Shown here: positions 10,256 to 18,245 of the stretch, piece after piece
How the letters are laid out: the number at the start of each line of letters is the position of its first letter
How positions within the stretch are numbered: the stretch's first letter is position 1
Source: Thiolinea disciformis DSM 14473
GTDB taxonomy: Bacteria; Pseudomonadota; Gammaproteobacteria; Thiotrichales; Thiotrichaceae
Assembly: GCF_000371925.1 (NCBI RefSeq)
Contig: NZ_AQVE01000003.1
Location: forward strand, 62,001-126,000
Length of the DNA: 64,000 bases
Direction of reading: 5' to 3'
Position numbers and translations under genes: made by a program
The notes under the pieces: model-generated
What the model saw: the letters and a program-made list of their open reading frames with translations, nothing else
Databases searched by the model: none
Told to the model about the DNA's origin: nothing

Positions 10256-13200
10256 ATGCAGCTATTTTCTAAAAGCCTGATACTCATTACCTTTGTATCA
10301 GTGTCCGTCCTAGCTCAAACACATTGGCAAGAGAGCACAGCCAACTTACCTCCTCCTCCGCCTCCGCCGGGCTTCGAAGCGGGGGTCGATCAAGCAGATG
10401 CTTTACCACCGCCGCCACCTGGCCCTAGTGAGATGGGAATGGTTGCTGCAAGTGAAGGTAACAATGACTTACCACCTGCTCCGCCCGGCCCTGGACTAGA
10501 AAATACTGAAATAGTACCCACAACACCTGATGCTATTGCTAGCGCTCCTACTGAAGAAGCGGATAATGCTTTAATGAATGATGAGTCAGCGGAAGAAAGC
10601 GCTGAGCCACGTGATAATGATCAAGATGGGCGCGACCGTGGCAATCGTTTTGGGCGTCATGACGCTGATGAAGAGTATGCGATGGGAGCAGACGAACCTT
10701 CCTCCAATCGCGCTGGCGGAATGCGTGCTTTCATGTATCCGATTGATCCTCACTCGGGCGCTACGCCAGAAAGTTTAGGTTATCCACCGGGTGGTGTTAT
10801 CGTAGCCACCCCAATGCCAGCTGCACCTGCACCGCTCTGGGGCGCTACACCGATGATGCCGCCCATGGCGATGCAGCCTGCTATGCCACAACAGCCAATG
10901 ATGCCACCCATGGCGATGCAACAGGCTATGCCGCCGATGGCCCCTATGCCTACCCCTGAAGCCCAGCAAGTGCCTCAAGCACCTCAGGCATTGCTAAGCG
11001 TTCCACAAGCATCTGCAGCACCTATCTGTGAACCTGAAACTTTAGCCTTAAAAGATAGAACCATTGCTGAGTTACAACATCAATTAGCCCAAACCACCAG
11101 CAGTTTACCCGCTTTAGAAGCCAAGCTTAATGCCCTTGCCAATAAGCCTGACTTAACCGTTCCCTTAGCACCACCTGATAATACAGCCATGAAGGAGGCT
11201 TTAGCGCTTAAGGACAAAACGATTGCTGAGTTACAAGCGCAATTGGCACAAACGAGCAATAGCTTACCGGTCTTGGAAGCTAAGCTAAATACCTTAATGG
11301 ATAAACCCGACTTAAGCGTTCCTCTAGCACCCACCGACACTACTAATCCTGTAACCAATGAAACCTTAGCGCTTAAGGATAAAACGATTGCTGAGTTACA
11401 AGCACAATTAGCGCAAACGAGCAGTAGTTTACCGGCCTTGGAAGCTAAGCTAAATGCTTTGGCGAATAAGCCCGACTTAACCGTGCCCATGGCACCCGCT
11501 GACACTACCGTAGCCAATGAAACCTTAGCGCTCAAAGAAAAGACCATTGCCGAGTTACAAACGCAATTAGCGCAAGCAACTACTCGTTTAAACGAAGAGC
11601 AAAATAGGCTCAAAGCGTTAGAAACTGATTTAGCCAACGCCAAACAAGCGAATAGTGAAGCGGCTGCACAAGCCAATACCTTATTACAAGTACCACAAGC
11701 TCCAGAGCCTAATTTGGCTGACGAAACCTTAGCGCTCAAGGATAAGACGATTGCTGAATTGCAAAATCAATTAGCGCAAGCGAATAGTCGTCTTCCGGCT
11801 CTGGAATCTCAGGTTAATAGCTTAAATGCTCAGCTTGCGGAAAAAGCACAAACGACTCAAGTGTTAGAAGCACGCGTTTTCAGCGCCAAAGAAATGCAGC
11901 CGGAGCTGGAAAGCAAATTCCTGAGTTTAGCGACTGATCTTAAGGGTGCACGTGATCAAAGCAGTACATTACAAGCGCAATTAGCGCAACTGGATAGTGA
12001 AAATGCTGCGCTGCAAAAACAGATTGCAGAGCGCAAAGCCAGCCAAGAAGCGTTAGCCAATCAGTTACTCGAAAGCAATAAACAGCAGCAAGCGTTGGGT
12101 ATCAAGCTGAATAGCTTTGAAGCGATTAATCCAGCAGTTGAAAGCCGCATCAGCAACTTGCAACTCGAATTACAAACCAGTGCCGCCAAACAAACGGAGC
12201 TGCAACAACAGCTAGCAGCGCAAAAAACGCAGCAAAGCGAATTGGAAGCTCAATTAGCTTCGGGTAAAGAAGCGCAGGCAAAGTTGCAGGCTGATTTAGA
12301 AGCAGGCAAAACCGCACAGGCTCAATTACAAACGGAGCTAGAAACCGGTAAAGGCGAACAGGCTAAGCTTCAGTCTGAATTGGAAGCCGGTAAAACTGCA
12401 CAGTCAAAACTGCAAGCTGAACTGGAAGCAAGCAAAGGCGAACAAGCTAAATTGCAAGAGCAAATTACGGCCAGCCAAGCTCAGCAAGATCAGTTAAACG
12501 CGCAGTTGAAAGCTAGTGAATCGCAACGTGAAGCTTTAAATAAAAGCTTACAAGAAGCACAAACCAAAGTGGCACAGCTAGAAAACAAAGTGCCTGAATT
12601 AGCGCCCCAAGCACCCCAAACCCTGCTCGAAGCCCCGCAAATGCAGCCTGAGGTGGAAAGCAAGATTACGGGTCTAGCTGTCGAATTAGAGAACAGTAAA
12701 AAGCAACAGACTGAACTCAATCAACAGCTTGAAGCAAGCAAAGCAGAAAACACAGCGCTGGCGCAAAACTTGGAAAAAGCTAAAGCTGAAGTGGCTAGCT
12801 TACAAACGCAATTGGGCGAAGCCACTAAAGCACGTGATGATTTGGCGGCACAAATTGCAGCTAACCAAGCAGAACAAGAGGCTCTTAGCAAACAATTGGC
12901 AGAGCAACAAGCTGCACGCGATGCAGCAGCTAAGCAATTGGCAGAGGCAGAGGCTCAGCAAAAGCAGTTAAATACACAATTAGCTGAACTAGATAGTCAA
13001 AAGAACACTTTGACCACGGAATTGAGTACCTTAAAAGAACAGCATCCTGCTATGCAAAATAGCATGTTACAGCTGATTAAGGAGTTAAAAGATGCTCAAA
13101 TGAGAGAGACGGATCTTAATAAGCAGGTTGAAGAAGCGAGTACCCAGAAAAACGCACTCACTACGGAGTTAGGCACCTTACAAACTTCCTGCTCTACCTT

Positions 13201-13897
13201 GCAAAGTGATTTGGATGCGAGCAAAGCCAAGCAAGATGAGTTGGCAAAACAATTAGCTGACAGTCAGGCCAAAGAAGGTGAATTGAATACGCAATTGGCT
13301 ACCCGTCAAGCGGATTTGGAAAAGCTACAAGGCCAAGTGAAAACCTTGGATGAACAAGTGGCTGCTATTCCAGAAATGAATCGTAAGCTAGAAGAGCTCA
13401 CTCAAAATTACACAACCTTGCAACAAGAAAAGGATAAGTTAGCGAATCGTATTGAAAACGCGAACAATGATAAAGACCTAGATGGTGTGCCAAATGCCGA
13501 TGATTTGTGCCCGAATTCAGCCGCAAATACCGAAGTGAATACGGTGGGCTGCGCCAAAGCAGAGAATATTAGTTTGAAGGGTGTTACCTTTGAAACCGGT
13601 TCGAATCGTTTGACTGAACAATCCCTGCCTATTTTGGATGAGGCCGCCAAAACCTTGGAACGTCATCCCGAGCTAAAGATTGAAGTCAGTGGTTATACGG
13701 ATAATGTCGGTAATGCAGATAAGAATAAAGCCTTATCTCAAAGCCGTGCGGATGCGGTACGCGACTATTTAATTAGCAAAGGTGTTAAATCAACACTGAC
13801 CGCTAATGGTTATGGACCAGAAAATCCTATTGCTGATAATGCAACGGCGGATGGTCGTGCGCAAAACCGTCGCGTCGAGCTAAAAATTCAGGAGTAA
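10256..13897 (+). CDS. Giant coiled-coil OmpA-family envelope protein
   Basis: A 1213-residue exported protein. A signal peptide (about residues 1-20) is followed by proline-rich stretches (PPPPPPP, PPPPPGP, PPAPPGP) and an acidic linker. A Met/Pro/Gln-rich region (MPPMAMQ repeats) comes next, then about 800 residues of heptad-like Ala/Gln/Leu/Glu coiled coil. A short calcium-type repeat (DKDLDGVPNADDLCPN, about 1075-1090) leads into a C-terminal OmpA peptidoglycan-binding domain (about 1105-1213, with GVTFETGSNRLTEQS and GRAQNRRVELKI). The likely layout is an outer or periplasmic spacer tied to peptidoglycan, rather like an oversized TolA/Lpp tether; that role is inference. Internal repeats are listed separately. 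The ribosome site is GAGGAC. The stop overlaps the ribosome site of rsmA, so the two are translationally coupled. Confidence 0.85.
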   Translation: MQLFSKSLILITFVSVSVLAQTHWQESTANLPPPPPPPGFEAGVDQADALPPPPPGPSEMGMVAASEGNNDLPPAPPGPGLENTEIVPTTPDAIASAPTEEADNALMNDESAEESAEPRDNDQDGRDRGNRFGRHDADEEYAMGADEPSSNRAGGMRAFMYPIDPHSGATPESLGYPPGGVIVATPMPAAPAPLWGATPMMPPMAMQPAMPQQPMMPPMAMQQAMPPMAPMPTPEAQQVPQAPQALLSVPQASAAPICEPETLALKDRTIAELQHQLAQTTSSLPALEAKLNALANKPDLTVPLAPPDNTAMKEALALKDKTIAELQAQLAQTSNSLPVLEAKLNTLMDKPDLSVPLAPTDTTNPVTNETLALKDKTIAELQAQLAQTSSSLPALEAKLNALANKPDLTVPMAPADTTVANETLALKEKTIAELQTQLAQATTRLNEEQNRLKALETDLANAKQANSEAAAQANTLLQVPQAPEPNLADETLALKDKTIAELQNQLAQANSRLPALESQVNSLNAQLAEKAQTTQVLEARVFSAKEMQPELESKFLSLATDLKGARDQSSTLQAQLAQLDSENAALQKQIAERKASQEALANQLLESNKQQQALGIKLNSFEAINPAVESRISNLQLELQTSAAKQTELQQQLAAQKTQQSELEAQLASGKEAQAKLQADLEAGKTAQAQLQTELETGKGEQAKLQSELEAGKTAQSKLQAELEASKGEQAKLQEQITASQAQQDQLNAQLKASESQREALNKSLQEAQTKVAQLENKVPELAPQAPQTLLEAPQMQPEVESKITGLAVELENSKKQQTELNQQLEASKAENTALAQNLEKAKAEVASLQTQLGEATKARDDLAAQIAANQAEQEALSKQLAEQQAARDAAAKQLAEAEAQQKQLNTQLAELDSQKNTLTTELSTLKEQHPAMQNSMLQLIKELKDAQMRETDLNKQVEEASTQKNALTTELGTLQTSCSTLQSDLDASKAKQDELAKQLADSQAKEGELNTQLATRQADLEKLQGQVKTLDEQVAAIPEMNRKLEELTQNYTTLQQEKDKLANRIENANNDKDLDGVPNADDLCPNSAANTEVNTVGCAKAENISLKGVTFETGSNRLTEQSLPILDEAAKTLERHPELKIEVSGYTDNVGNADKNKALSQSRADAVRDYLISKGVKSTLTANGYGPENPIADNATADGRAQNRRVELKIQE
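11036..11806 (+). repeat. Five imperfect coiled-coil repeats inside the giant OmpA protein
   Basis: A unit beginning E(T/A)LALK(D/E)(K/R)TIAELQ recurs at residues 261, 314, 369, 422 and 490. The first three copies continue as a full unit of 53-55 residues ending in a KPDL(T/S)VP(L/M)AP linker. DNA identity among copies is high (for example the 'accttagcgct(c/t)aa(a/g)g' core), which points to tandem duplication and makes copy number prone to change. Confidence 0.9.
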
Positions 13898-13899
13898 TC

Positions 13900-14697
13900 T
13901 TGGAAGCCTACGCACAGCGTACTAAAAAACGCTTCGGTCAACACTTTCTTCATGATCGAGGCGTTATAACCCGCATGTTAGACAGCTTGGCTTTGCAAAA
14001 AACTGACCGAGTCGTGGAAATTGGCCCCGGCTCGGGCGCTTTAACCCTCCCCTTATTACAAATTCTGCCCGAATTACACGTAGTGGAAATTGATCGTGAT
14101 GTCATTGCTTGGTGGCGCTCACAAACGACACTGGCTGGACGCTTACATATTCACGCCTACGACGCCCTAAAGCTCGACTTAAGCACACTACAAGACGAGA
14201 CACACCAAGCTTTAAGGATCGTGGGTAATTTACCGTATAATATTTCGACCCCGATTCTTTTCCACTTACTTAGCCAAGCAGAAACGATACGCGACATGCT
14301 GTTCATGCTGCAAAAAGAGGTAGTGGATCGGATTATCGCCGAACCAGATACTAAGGATTACGGACGCTTATCAGTCATGATCCAATATTATTGTGATACT
14401 AATCATGTGATGGATGTCGGTCCAGGGGCTTTCAATCCACCCCCAAAAGTGGATTCTGCCGTGGTTTATTTACGCCCATGGCAAAAGCTCCCTCATGCGG
14501 CAGATCATCCAGAACATTTTGCTCAGCTCGTCGCAAAAGCCTTCTCACAACGCCGAAAAACCCTACGCAACACCTTGAAAGGTATGATCCAAGAGACGCA
14601 GTTTAAACAACTGGGCATTGATCCTAGTCGACGTGCTGAAACTTTAAGTGTGGCGGATTTTGTAAATTTAGCGAATTTATCTCCAACCTCAAACTAG
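13900..14697 (+). CDS. rsmA: 16S rRNA (adenine1518/1519-N6)-dimethyltransferase RsmA
   Basis: Dimethylates two adjacent adenines in the 3' hairpin of 16S rRNA during small-subunit assembly. The 265 residues show the KsgA pattern: RFGQHFLHD at the N-terminus, the SAM-binding loop VVEIGPGSGALT, acidic motif VVEIDRD, the catalytic NLPYNIS motif and the C-terminal FSQRRKTLRNTLKG. The start is a TTG, placed six bases after an AGGAG that lies in the last codons of the upstream OmpA gene. No in-frame ATG fits the family N-terminus better. The pairing with a giant envelope gene is unusual; rsmA more often follows surA/pdxA. Confidence 0.95.
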   Translation: MEAYAQRTKKRFGQHFLHDRGVITRMLDSLALQKTDRVVEIGPGSGALTLPLLQILPELHVVEIDRDVIAWWRSQTTLAGRLHIHAYDALKLDLSTLQDETHQALRIVGNLPYNISTPILFHLLSQAETIRDMLFMLQKEVVDRIIAEPDTKDYGRLSVMIQYYCDTNHVMDVGPGAFNPPPKVDSAVVYLRPWQKLPHAADHPEHFAQLVAKAFSQRRKTLRNTLKGMIQETQFKQLGIDPSRRAETLSVADFVNLANLSPTSN

Positions 14698-14701
14698 CTA
14701 C

Positions 14702-14941
14702 TTATTTGAAAGGCCGCTGCGAATCAGAAAAGAAATACATGTTTAGCAATTCGGGTGGCGTCGTTTCCAAGGTATGAGCCACTTTGATGATGGTTGAAAC
14801 TTTGGCCTCTTTAATATCAGCACGCTTTAATTTGTGCCATGTCTGACGTGATACACCTGAACGCGCCGCAGCACTCGCTACCGACAAATTCATCCTCTCC
14901 ATCCGTTGGTTAACATATTCTGCAAAATCTAGAACCGACAT
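14702..14941 (-). CDS. Small helix-turn-helix (XRE-like) protein
   Basis: A 79-residue protein that is almost entirely a lambda-repressor-like DNA-binding domain. The recognisable core is LSVASAAARSGVSRQTWHKLKR followed by a helix and a final turn (TLETTPPELLNMYF). ATG 14941 is preceded by GAGGGAG; a longer frame from 14989 lacks such a site. It is convergent with rsmA (five bases between stops) and carries no sensor domain. No toxin or phage partner is visible next door, so its target is unknown. Confidence 0.65.
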   Translation of the reverse strand: MSVLDFAEYVNQRMERMNLSVASAAARSGVSRQTWHKLKRADIKEAKVSTIIKVAHTLETTPPELLNMYFFSDSQRPFK

Positions 14942-15168
14942 AAACTCAAGCACTCCCTCTAGCCTGTGGCATCCGCTAGTCTTAAGCAACGTGCTCTAGG
15001 CTGCAATCTGTAATTTCACACTCGTTACGCATTAAAAAAGTGCATTTCAGTTGATGAGGTTTCTTCACGTGTCCGTGAAAAACTGGTGAGCCTGATTAGG
15101 CTAGGTTTTGTAAACGAATAGTATAGGGAAATGGCGAGTCAGGTTTTAGAGAACCCTTAGGAGCGTAG

Positions 15169-16086
15169 CTAAGCTGAAGCCAATAAATCTACTACGGCGG
15201 CTTCGGATAAACCGCTCACTGAAGCCATCACTGCCACACTCAAACCCTGCGCTTGCATCCCTTGTAGCAATTTGAGCAAAGCTTGTTGCTCGCCTTTGGC
15301 AATACCGATTTGCTCACCTTCTTCTCGGCCTTTAACCAAACCTAATTGCTCACCCGCCTCTAAACCTTCCACCCAACCTTCTTGGTGTGCCGTATCATAG
15401 GAGTTTTTCAAATCACGATAATATTTAATGCTATCTTCGTAAGCTTTGCGCTCATCGGGACTAAATTGCGCGAGTTGGGCGATGGTAAAGGTGCGGTGAA
15501 AGATTTCCTCGTGTAATACCTGTGGAACGCTGTCTAGTTCAGGCAGATGCTTGAATACATACAACCATTTGTCTTGTAGTGTTTCTAGCTGTTCCACGCT
15601 TTTTTGAAAACGTGGTAACACCAAGTAGATGAAATTCAGCTTGTCATAAAACACACGATTCAGTTGGTCTTTCAATTGTGCGTGATACAGCACTTCTGAT
15701 TGTTCATCGTCCATGATGAAATCCAGAATACCAATGGTATACACCGCTTTTAGTTTGTAATCCCAATCGCCACGCTGCGCCTGTTCTTGGATCGCAAAGC
15801 TTGAGTAATAAATACTACGATCCTTAAAGAACATCTGTTTGACTTTTTGCAGTTCCACAATGAAGCGTTCACCCGTGTGGCTGATACAATTGAGATCGAA
15901 GATCGCTTTACGGTCGGTTTGGGTAATGCCTTGGTATTCATTCTTGGTGTATTGCAAGTCGGCAATTTGATGGCGTTCAGGCAATAGGGTATTGAGAAAG
16001 CTAATCAGCAAGTCTTTATGGGGTTCTTCGCCAAACAGTTTTTTGAAACCAAAATCGGTTAGGGGATTGAGGTAAATGGCTTGCAT
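15169..16086 (-). CDS. Rpn family PD-(D/E)XK nuclease / putative transposase
   Basis: A 305-residue member of the recombination-promoting nuclease group that is often annotated as PD-(D/E)XK nuclease family transposase. It has the characteristic N-terminus NPLTDFGFKKLFGEEPHKDLLISFLN and the catalytic-type segment KAIFDLNCISHTGERFIVELQK (D...E-x-Q instead of E-x-K). Mid-protein helices with SIYYSSFAIQEQAQRG follow, and the C-terminus has Gly/Glu repeats (EGWVEGLEAGEQLGLVKGREEGEQIG) common in this family. ATG 16086 has an AAGGAC site, better than the upstream 16113 start. Such genes are spread by recombination and vary between strains. It lies next to a TPR remnant, marking an accessory patch. 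Confidence 0.82.
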   Translation of the reverse strand: MQAIYLNPLTDFGFKKLFGEEPHKDLLISFLNTLLPERHQIADLQYTKNEYQGITQTDRKAIFDLNCISHTGERFIVELQKVKQMFFKDRSIYYSSFAIQEQAQRGDWDYKLKAVYTIGILDFIMDDEQSEVLYHAQLKDQLNRVFYDKLNFIYLVLPRFQKSVEQLETLQDKWLYVFKHLPELDSVPQVLHEEIFHRTFTIAQLAQFSPDERKAYEDSIKYYRDLKNSYDTAHQEGWVEGLEAGEQLGLVKGREEGEQIGIAKGEQQALLKLLQGMQAQGLSVAVMASVSGLSEAAVVDLLASA

Positions 16087-16185
16087 AATTGCTGTCCTTA
16101 CGCAATTCGTCATAGAGCAAGTTTAGCATGAAATGCTAGGCTTCTCGCAAAACGTGTAAAGCTGCGATTGCTTTGCAAACACCAA

Positions 16186-16482
16186 CTATTTTTTCAGCTC
16201 TTTTTTCAAGATAGCAATCCACTCCTTTTTTTCCGCATCCAATTTATTGTCTTGGTCTAATTTTTTCAAAATGGCTAGCGCATCACTGAGTAAGGCGTGT
16301 TGTTGCTCAGGTTGGACTTGAGCAATTTTCCAGTAACTCACTACTAAATCGGTTTGCCATTCGACTATATTGGGGTCGATGTCGGCGAGTTTTTTGCGAA
16401 TGGCAGGGGAATCCTGAAATGACTTGAGGGTGGAGGCGTGGTCGCCATTTTTAATGAGCAAGCAATTGGCACCGCTTCTCAC
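16186..16482 (-). pseudogene. C-terminal remnant of a TPR protein
   Basis: The 98-codon frame encodes only the end of a tetratricopeptide protein. A phrase like LADIDPNIVEWQTDLVVSYWKIAQV is one TPR helix pair as seen in long repetitive TPR proteins of sulfur bacteria, followed by a final helix and a Lys-rich tail. There is no plausible start: the frame opens at a GTG with no ribosome site, and a hairpin (16484-16509) lies at the upstream break. I read it as debris of a larger gene lost by deletion. A short functional protein is less likely. Confidence 0.6.
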
Positions 16483-16687
16483 TAAGCATAATGAGTATTT
16501 TTTATGCTTAACTATTTGAAAAAATTAGACCGATAAGACCCTGGAAACCTAATAAAACTTTTAAAACAACACGCAAAACCTCATCTACCAAGCATTGAGT
16601 TCAAGTTTAGCCAATTGTCCATTAAAGAAAACCATCTATATTTTTAATAGTCGCATTAATTCATCTTTTTCAAGACCATAAAAACAT

Positions 16688-16715
16688 CCTATACAGCTTA
16701 TAGGAAAACTGTATA
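16688..16715. promoter_or_regulatory. Overlapping inverted repeats upstream of the glycine-zipper gene
   Basis: CCTATA-CAGCT-TATAGG (16688-16704) and TATACAG-N12-CTGTATA (16690-16715) overlap and sit 33-60 bases before the ATG at 16748, where a promoter would lie. They could be a repressor or activator site. The protein that binds is unknown; a LuxR gene lies downstream but the layout is not a lux box. Confidence 0.4.
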
Positions 16716-16747
16716 AATTATTTAATCTATGTAGAGAAGGTCATCAC

Positions 16748-17245
16748 ATGCAACCCTCATATCCAAGCCAAGCTTATGCAACTCCTACGCAATCGCCTTA
16801 CGGGGCAGCCTTTCCTAGCCCCTATGGTGCTGCAACTCCTAGCATGACTGGAGCGACTGCTCCTACGATGCAGGGCGCTAGCTCCCCTAGCATGTTTGGG
16901 GCAAGTAACCCCTACGGCTCTTCTGGCTATACTATTTCTTATCCTGTCCCCTATCCTGTTCCTTATACGGTTCCAAAAGCTCAGCCACGTGAAGAAACCC
17001 CAGGTGGCCTAGGTGGCTTACTATCAGGGGCATTAACTGGCTTTACCCTAGGGGGTATGCTGGGTTATAAACCAGGTGGATTAACTGCTTTAATTGGTAC
17101 TCCAGTATTAGCCATTGCCGGTGGCATTATCGGGTCAATTTATGGTGCTACTAGAAGTAGAGAATATATGAATGACGCAATGGACTTGGCTCCAGCTGCT
17201 GCCGGTCTAGCTATTGGTACCACCAACCCCAGTACTATTATCTAA
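16748..17245 (+). CDS. Glycine-zipper protein with Ser/Pro/Tyr-rich repeats
   Basis: A 165-residue protein of unknown function with two parts. Residues 1-80 are low-complexity repeats of the type SPYGAA, PSMTGAT, PTMQGAS, PSMFGAS, then YPVPYPVPYTVP. Residues about 90-140 form two Gly-rich hydrophobic segments (GGLLSGALTGFTLGGMLGY and LAIAGGIIGSIYGATRS) typical of glycine-zipper membrane proteins and some bacteriocin-like peptides. There is no ordinary signal peptide. A GAGAAGG ribosome site precedes the ATG, inverted repeats lie in the promoter, and a strong terminator follows. That makes it a well-defined single-gene unit, convergent with the LuxR gene. Confidence 0.7.
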   Translation: MQPSYPSQAYATPTQSPYGAAFPSPYGAATPSMTGATAPTMQGASSPSMFGASNPYGSSGYTISYPVPYPVPYTVPKAQPREETPGGLGGLLSGALTGFTLGGMLGYKPGGLTALIGTPVLAIAGGIIGSIYGATRSREYMNDAMDLAPAAAGLAIGTTNPSTII

Positions 17246-17271
17246 TTAGTTATCAGCGGATAAATACACAG

Positions 17272-17305
17272 CCCCCAAATAGTTTAGGCTATTTGGGGGA
17301 TTTTT
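17272..17305 (+). terminator. Rho-independent terminator
   Basis: Perfect 11-base arms CCCCCAAATAG / CTATTTGGGGG with a six-base loop, followed by ATTTTT. It ends the glycine-zipper gene. Confidence 0.92.
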
Positions 17306-17354
17306 ATAGAGCTAGGATTTGAATAAGGCTCTTATGTTTTGTGATACTTAAAAT

Positions 17355-18146
17355 TTAATTTAGATTAAACAATTTTACAGCACCAATCAAATACATCAAC
17401 TTATCCCGACTAATACCCCCTAATCTTGCGCGTAACTCGTTTAAAAGATTCGAAGCATAGCCATAAGAAATTCCTGTACTATCCTCAATAGCTTTCAGAT
17501 TCTTGCCCGAAGCCAGATAACGTAAAATTTGAATTTCTTTTGGCCTCAAATTTTGAATAAATGGCATTAAGAACGTATAGTTCAAATCAGAGCTAGCATA
17601 ATTCATATCATGAAAAATCTGAGAACAAGATAATAATGTAGGTAAACTCTTCGCTTTTAATTTTTCAAAAAGACAATCATTTTCATGACTAATGATACTC
17701 ATACCGGCAACGCCAGCCTCACTCATCATAGTCGGAATACTGACTGCATTTATAATGCCGTAATCGACACGCGCCAGCTCAATCACCGCAACTTCTTGAG
17801 GCAATAAGGCCCCGGAAACTTCGTGTTCACGCCAGTCTAAAGGCTCACGCCAATTTAAGGATGGCGCCACTTTATAATCACGCGCCAAACGCAGCGTGAA
17901 ATCATGTCTTGCCAAATTTTGCTCAGTATATTGCTGCAAAAAACCTTTTGGAAATTCATTGGTATATAGAAAAATAGGTGGGAGCGATTGATCAAGCTGA
18001 ATAGAAGGAATAAAAGTATAGCTAGCTGAGTGAAATCCTAGACGATTGACATACTGTTGGTAAATATAAAAGCGCTCCCAAAGTGAGTTGGCGCTATATA
18101 ACTCTTCTACAAATTGACCAATCAACGTGTGATTGAAAGACGACAT
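17355..18146 (-). CDS. LuxR-family transcriptional regulator (solo)
   Basis: A 263-residue regulator. The N-terminal two thirds resemble an autoinducer-binding domain (FYIYQQYVNRLGFHSASYTFIPS, LDWREHEVSG, GIINAVSIPTM). The C-terminus is a LuxR/FixJ helix-turn-helix: LRPKEIQILRYLASGKNLKAIEDSTGISYGYASNLLNELRARLG. No luxI-type synthase is in the window, so it is called a solo. The ATG at 18146 gives the usual family start; a frame from 18215 is longer but adds an unrelated hydrophobic lead. It lies 99 bases after the HisG-like gene on the same strand and may be its co-transcribed regulator. The ligand is unknown. Confidence 0.82.
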   Translation of the reverse strand: MSSFNHTLIGQFVEELYSANSLWERFYIYQQYVNRLGFHSASYTFIPSIQLDQSLPPIFLYTNEFPKGFLQQYTEQNLARHDFTLRLARDYKVAPSLNWREPLDWREHEVSGALLPQEVAVIELARVDYGIINAVSIPTMMSEAGVAGMSIISHENDCLFEKLKAKSLPTLLSCSQIFHDMNYASSDLNYTFLMPFIQNLRPKEIQILRYLASGKNLKAIEDSTGISYGYASNLLNELRARLGGISRDKLMYLIGAVKLFNLN

Positions 18147-18245
18147 AAGACTTACTTTAGCCAGAAAAAGGGGTCTTAATGATAGTAGTAGAGCACTTAA
18201 TAAATCGCAAACCAAAACTAGAAGATGCTTATTAATTACTCTAAA

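Noticed and set aside
11080-11739. 219-residue minus-strand frame over the coiled-coil repeats
   Set aside because: Its Ala/Ser/Leu repeats mirror the sense-strand repeats; it is a shadow frame.
16690-16715. lux box for the LuxR solo
   Set aside because: The arms run ACAG...CTGT, the reverse of the lux-box order CTGT...ACAG, and the spacing differs.
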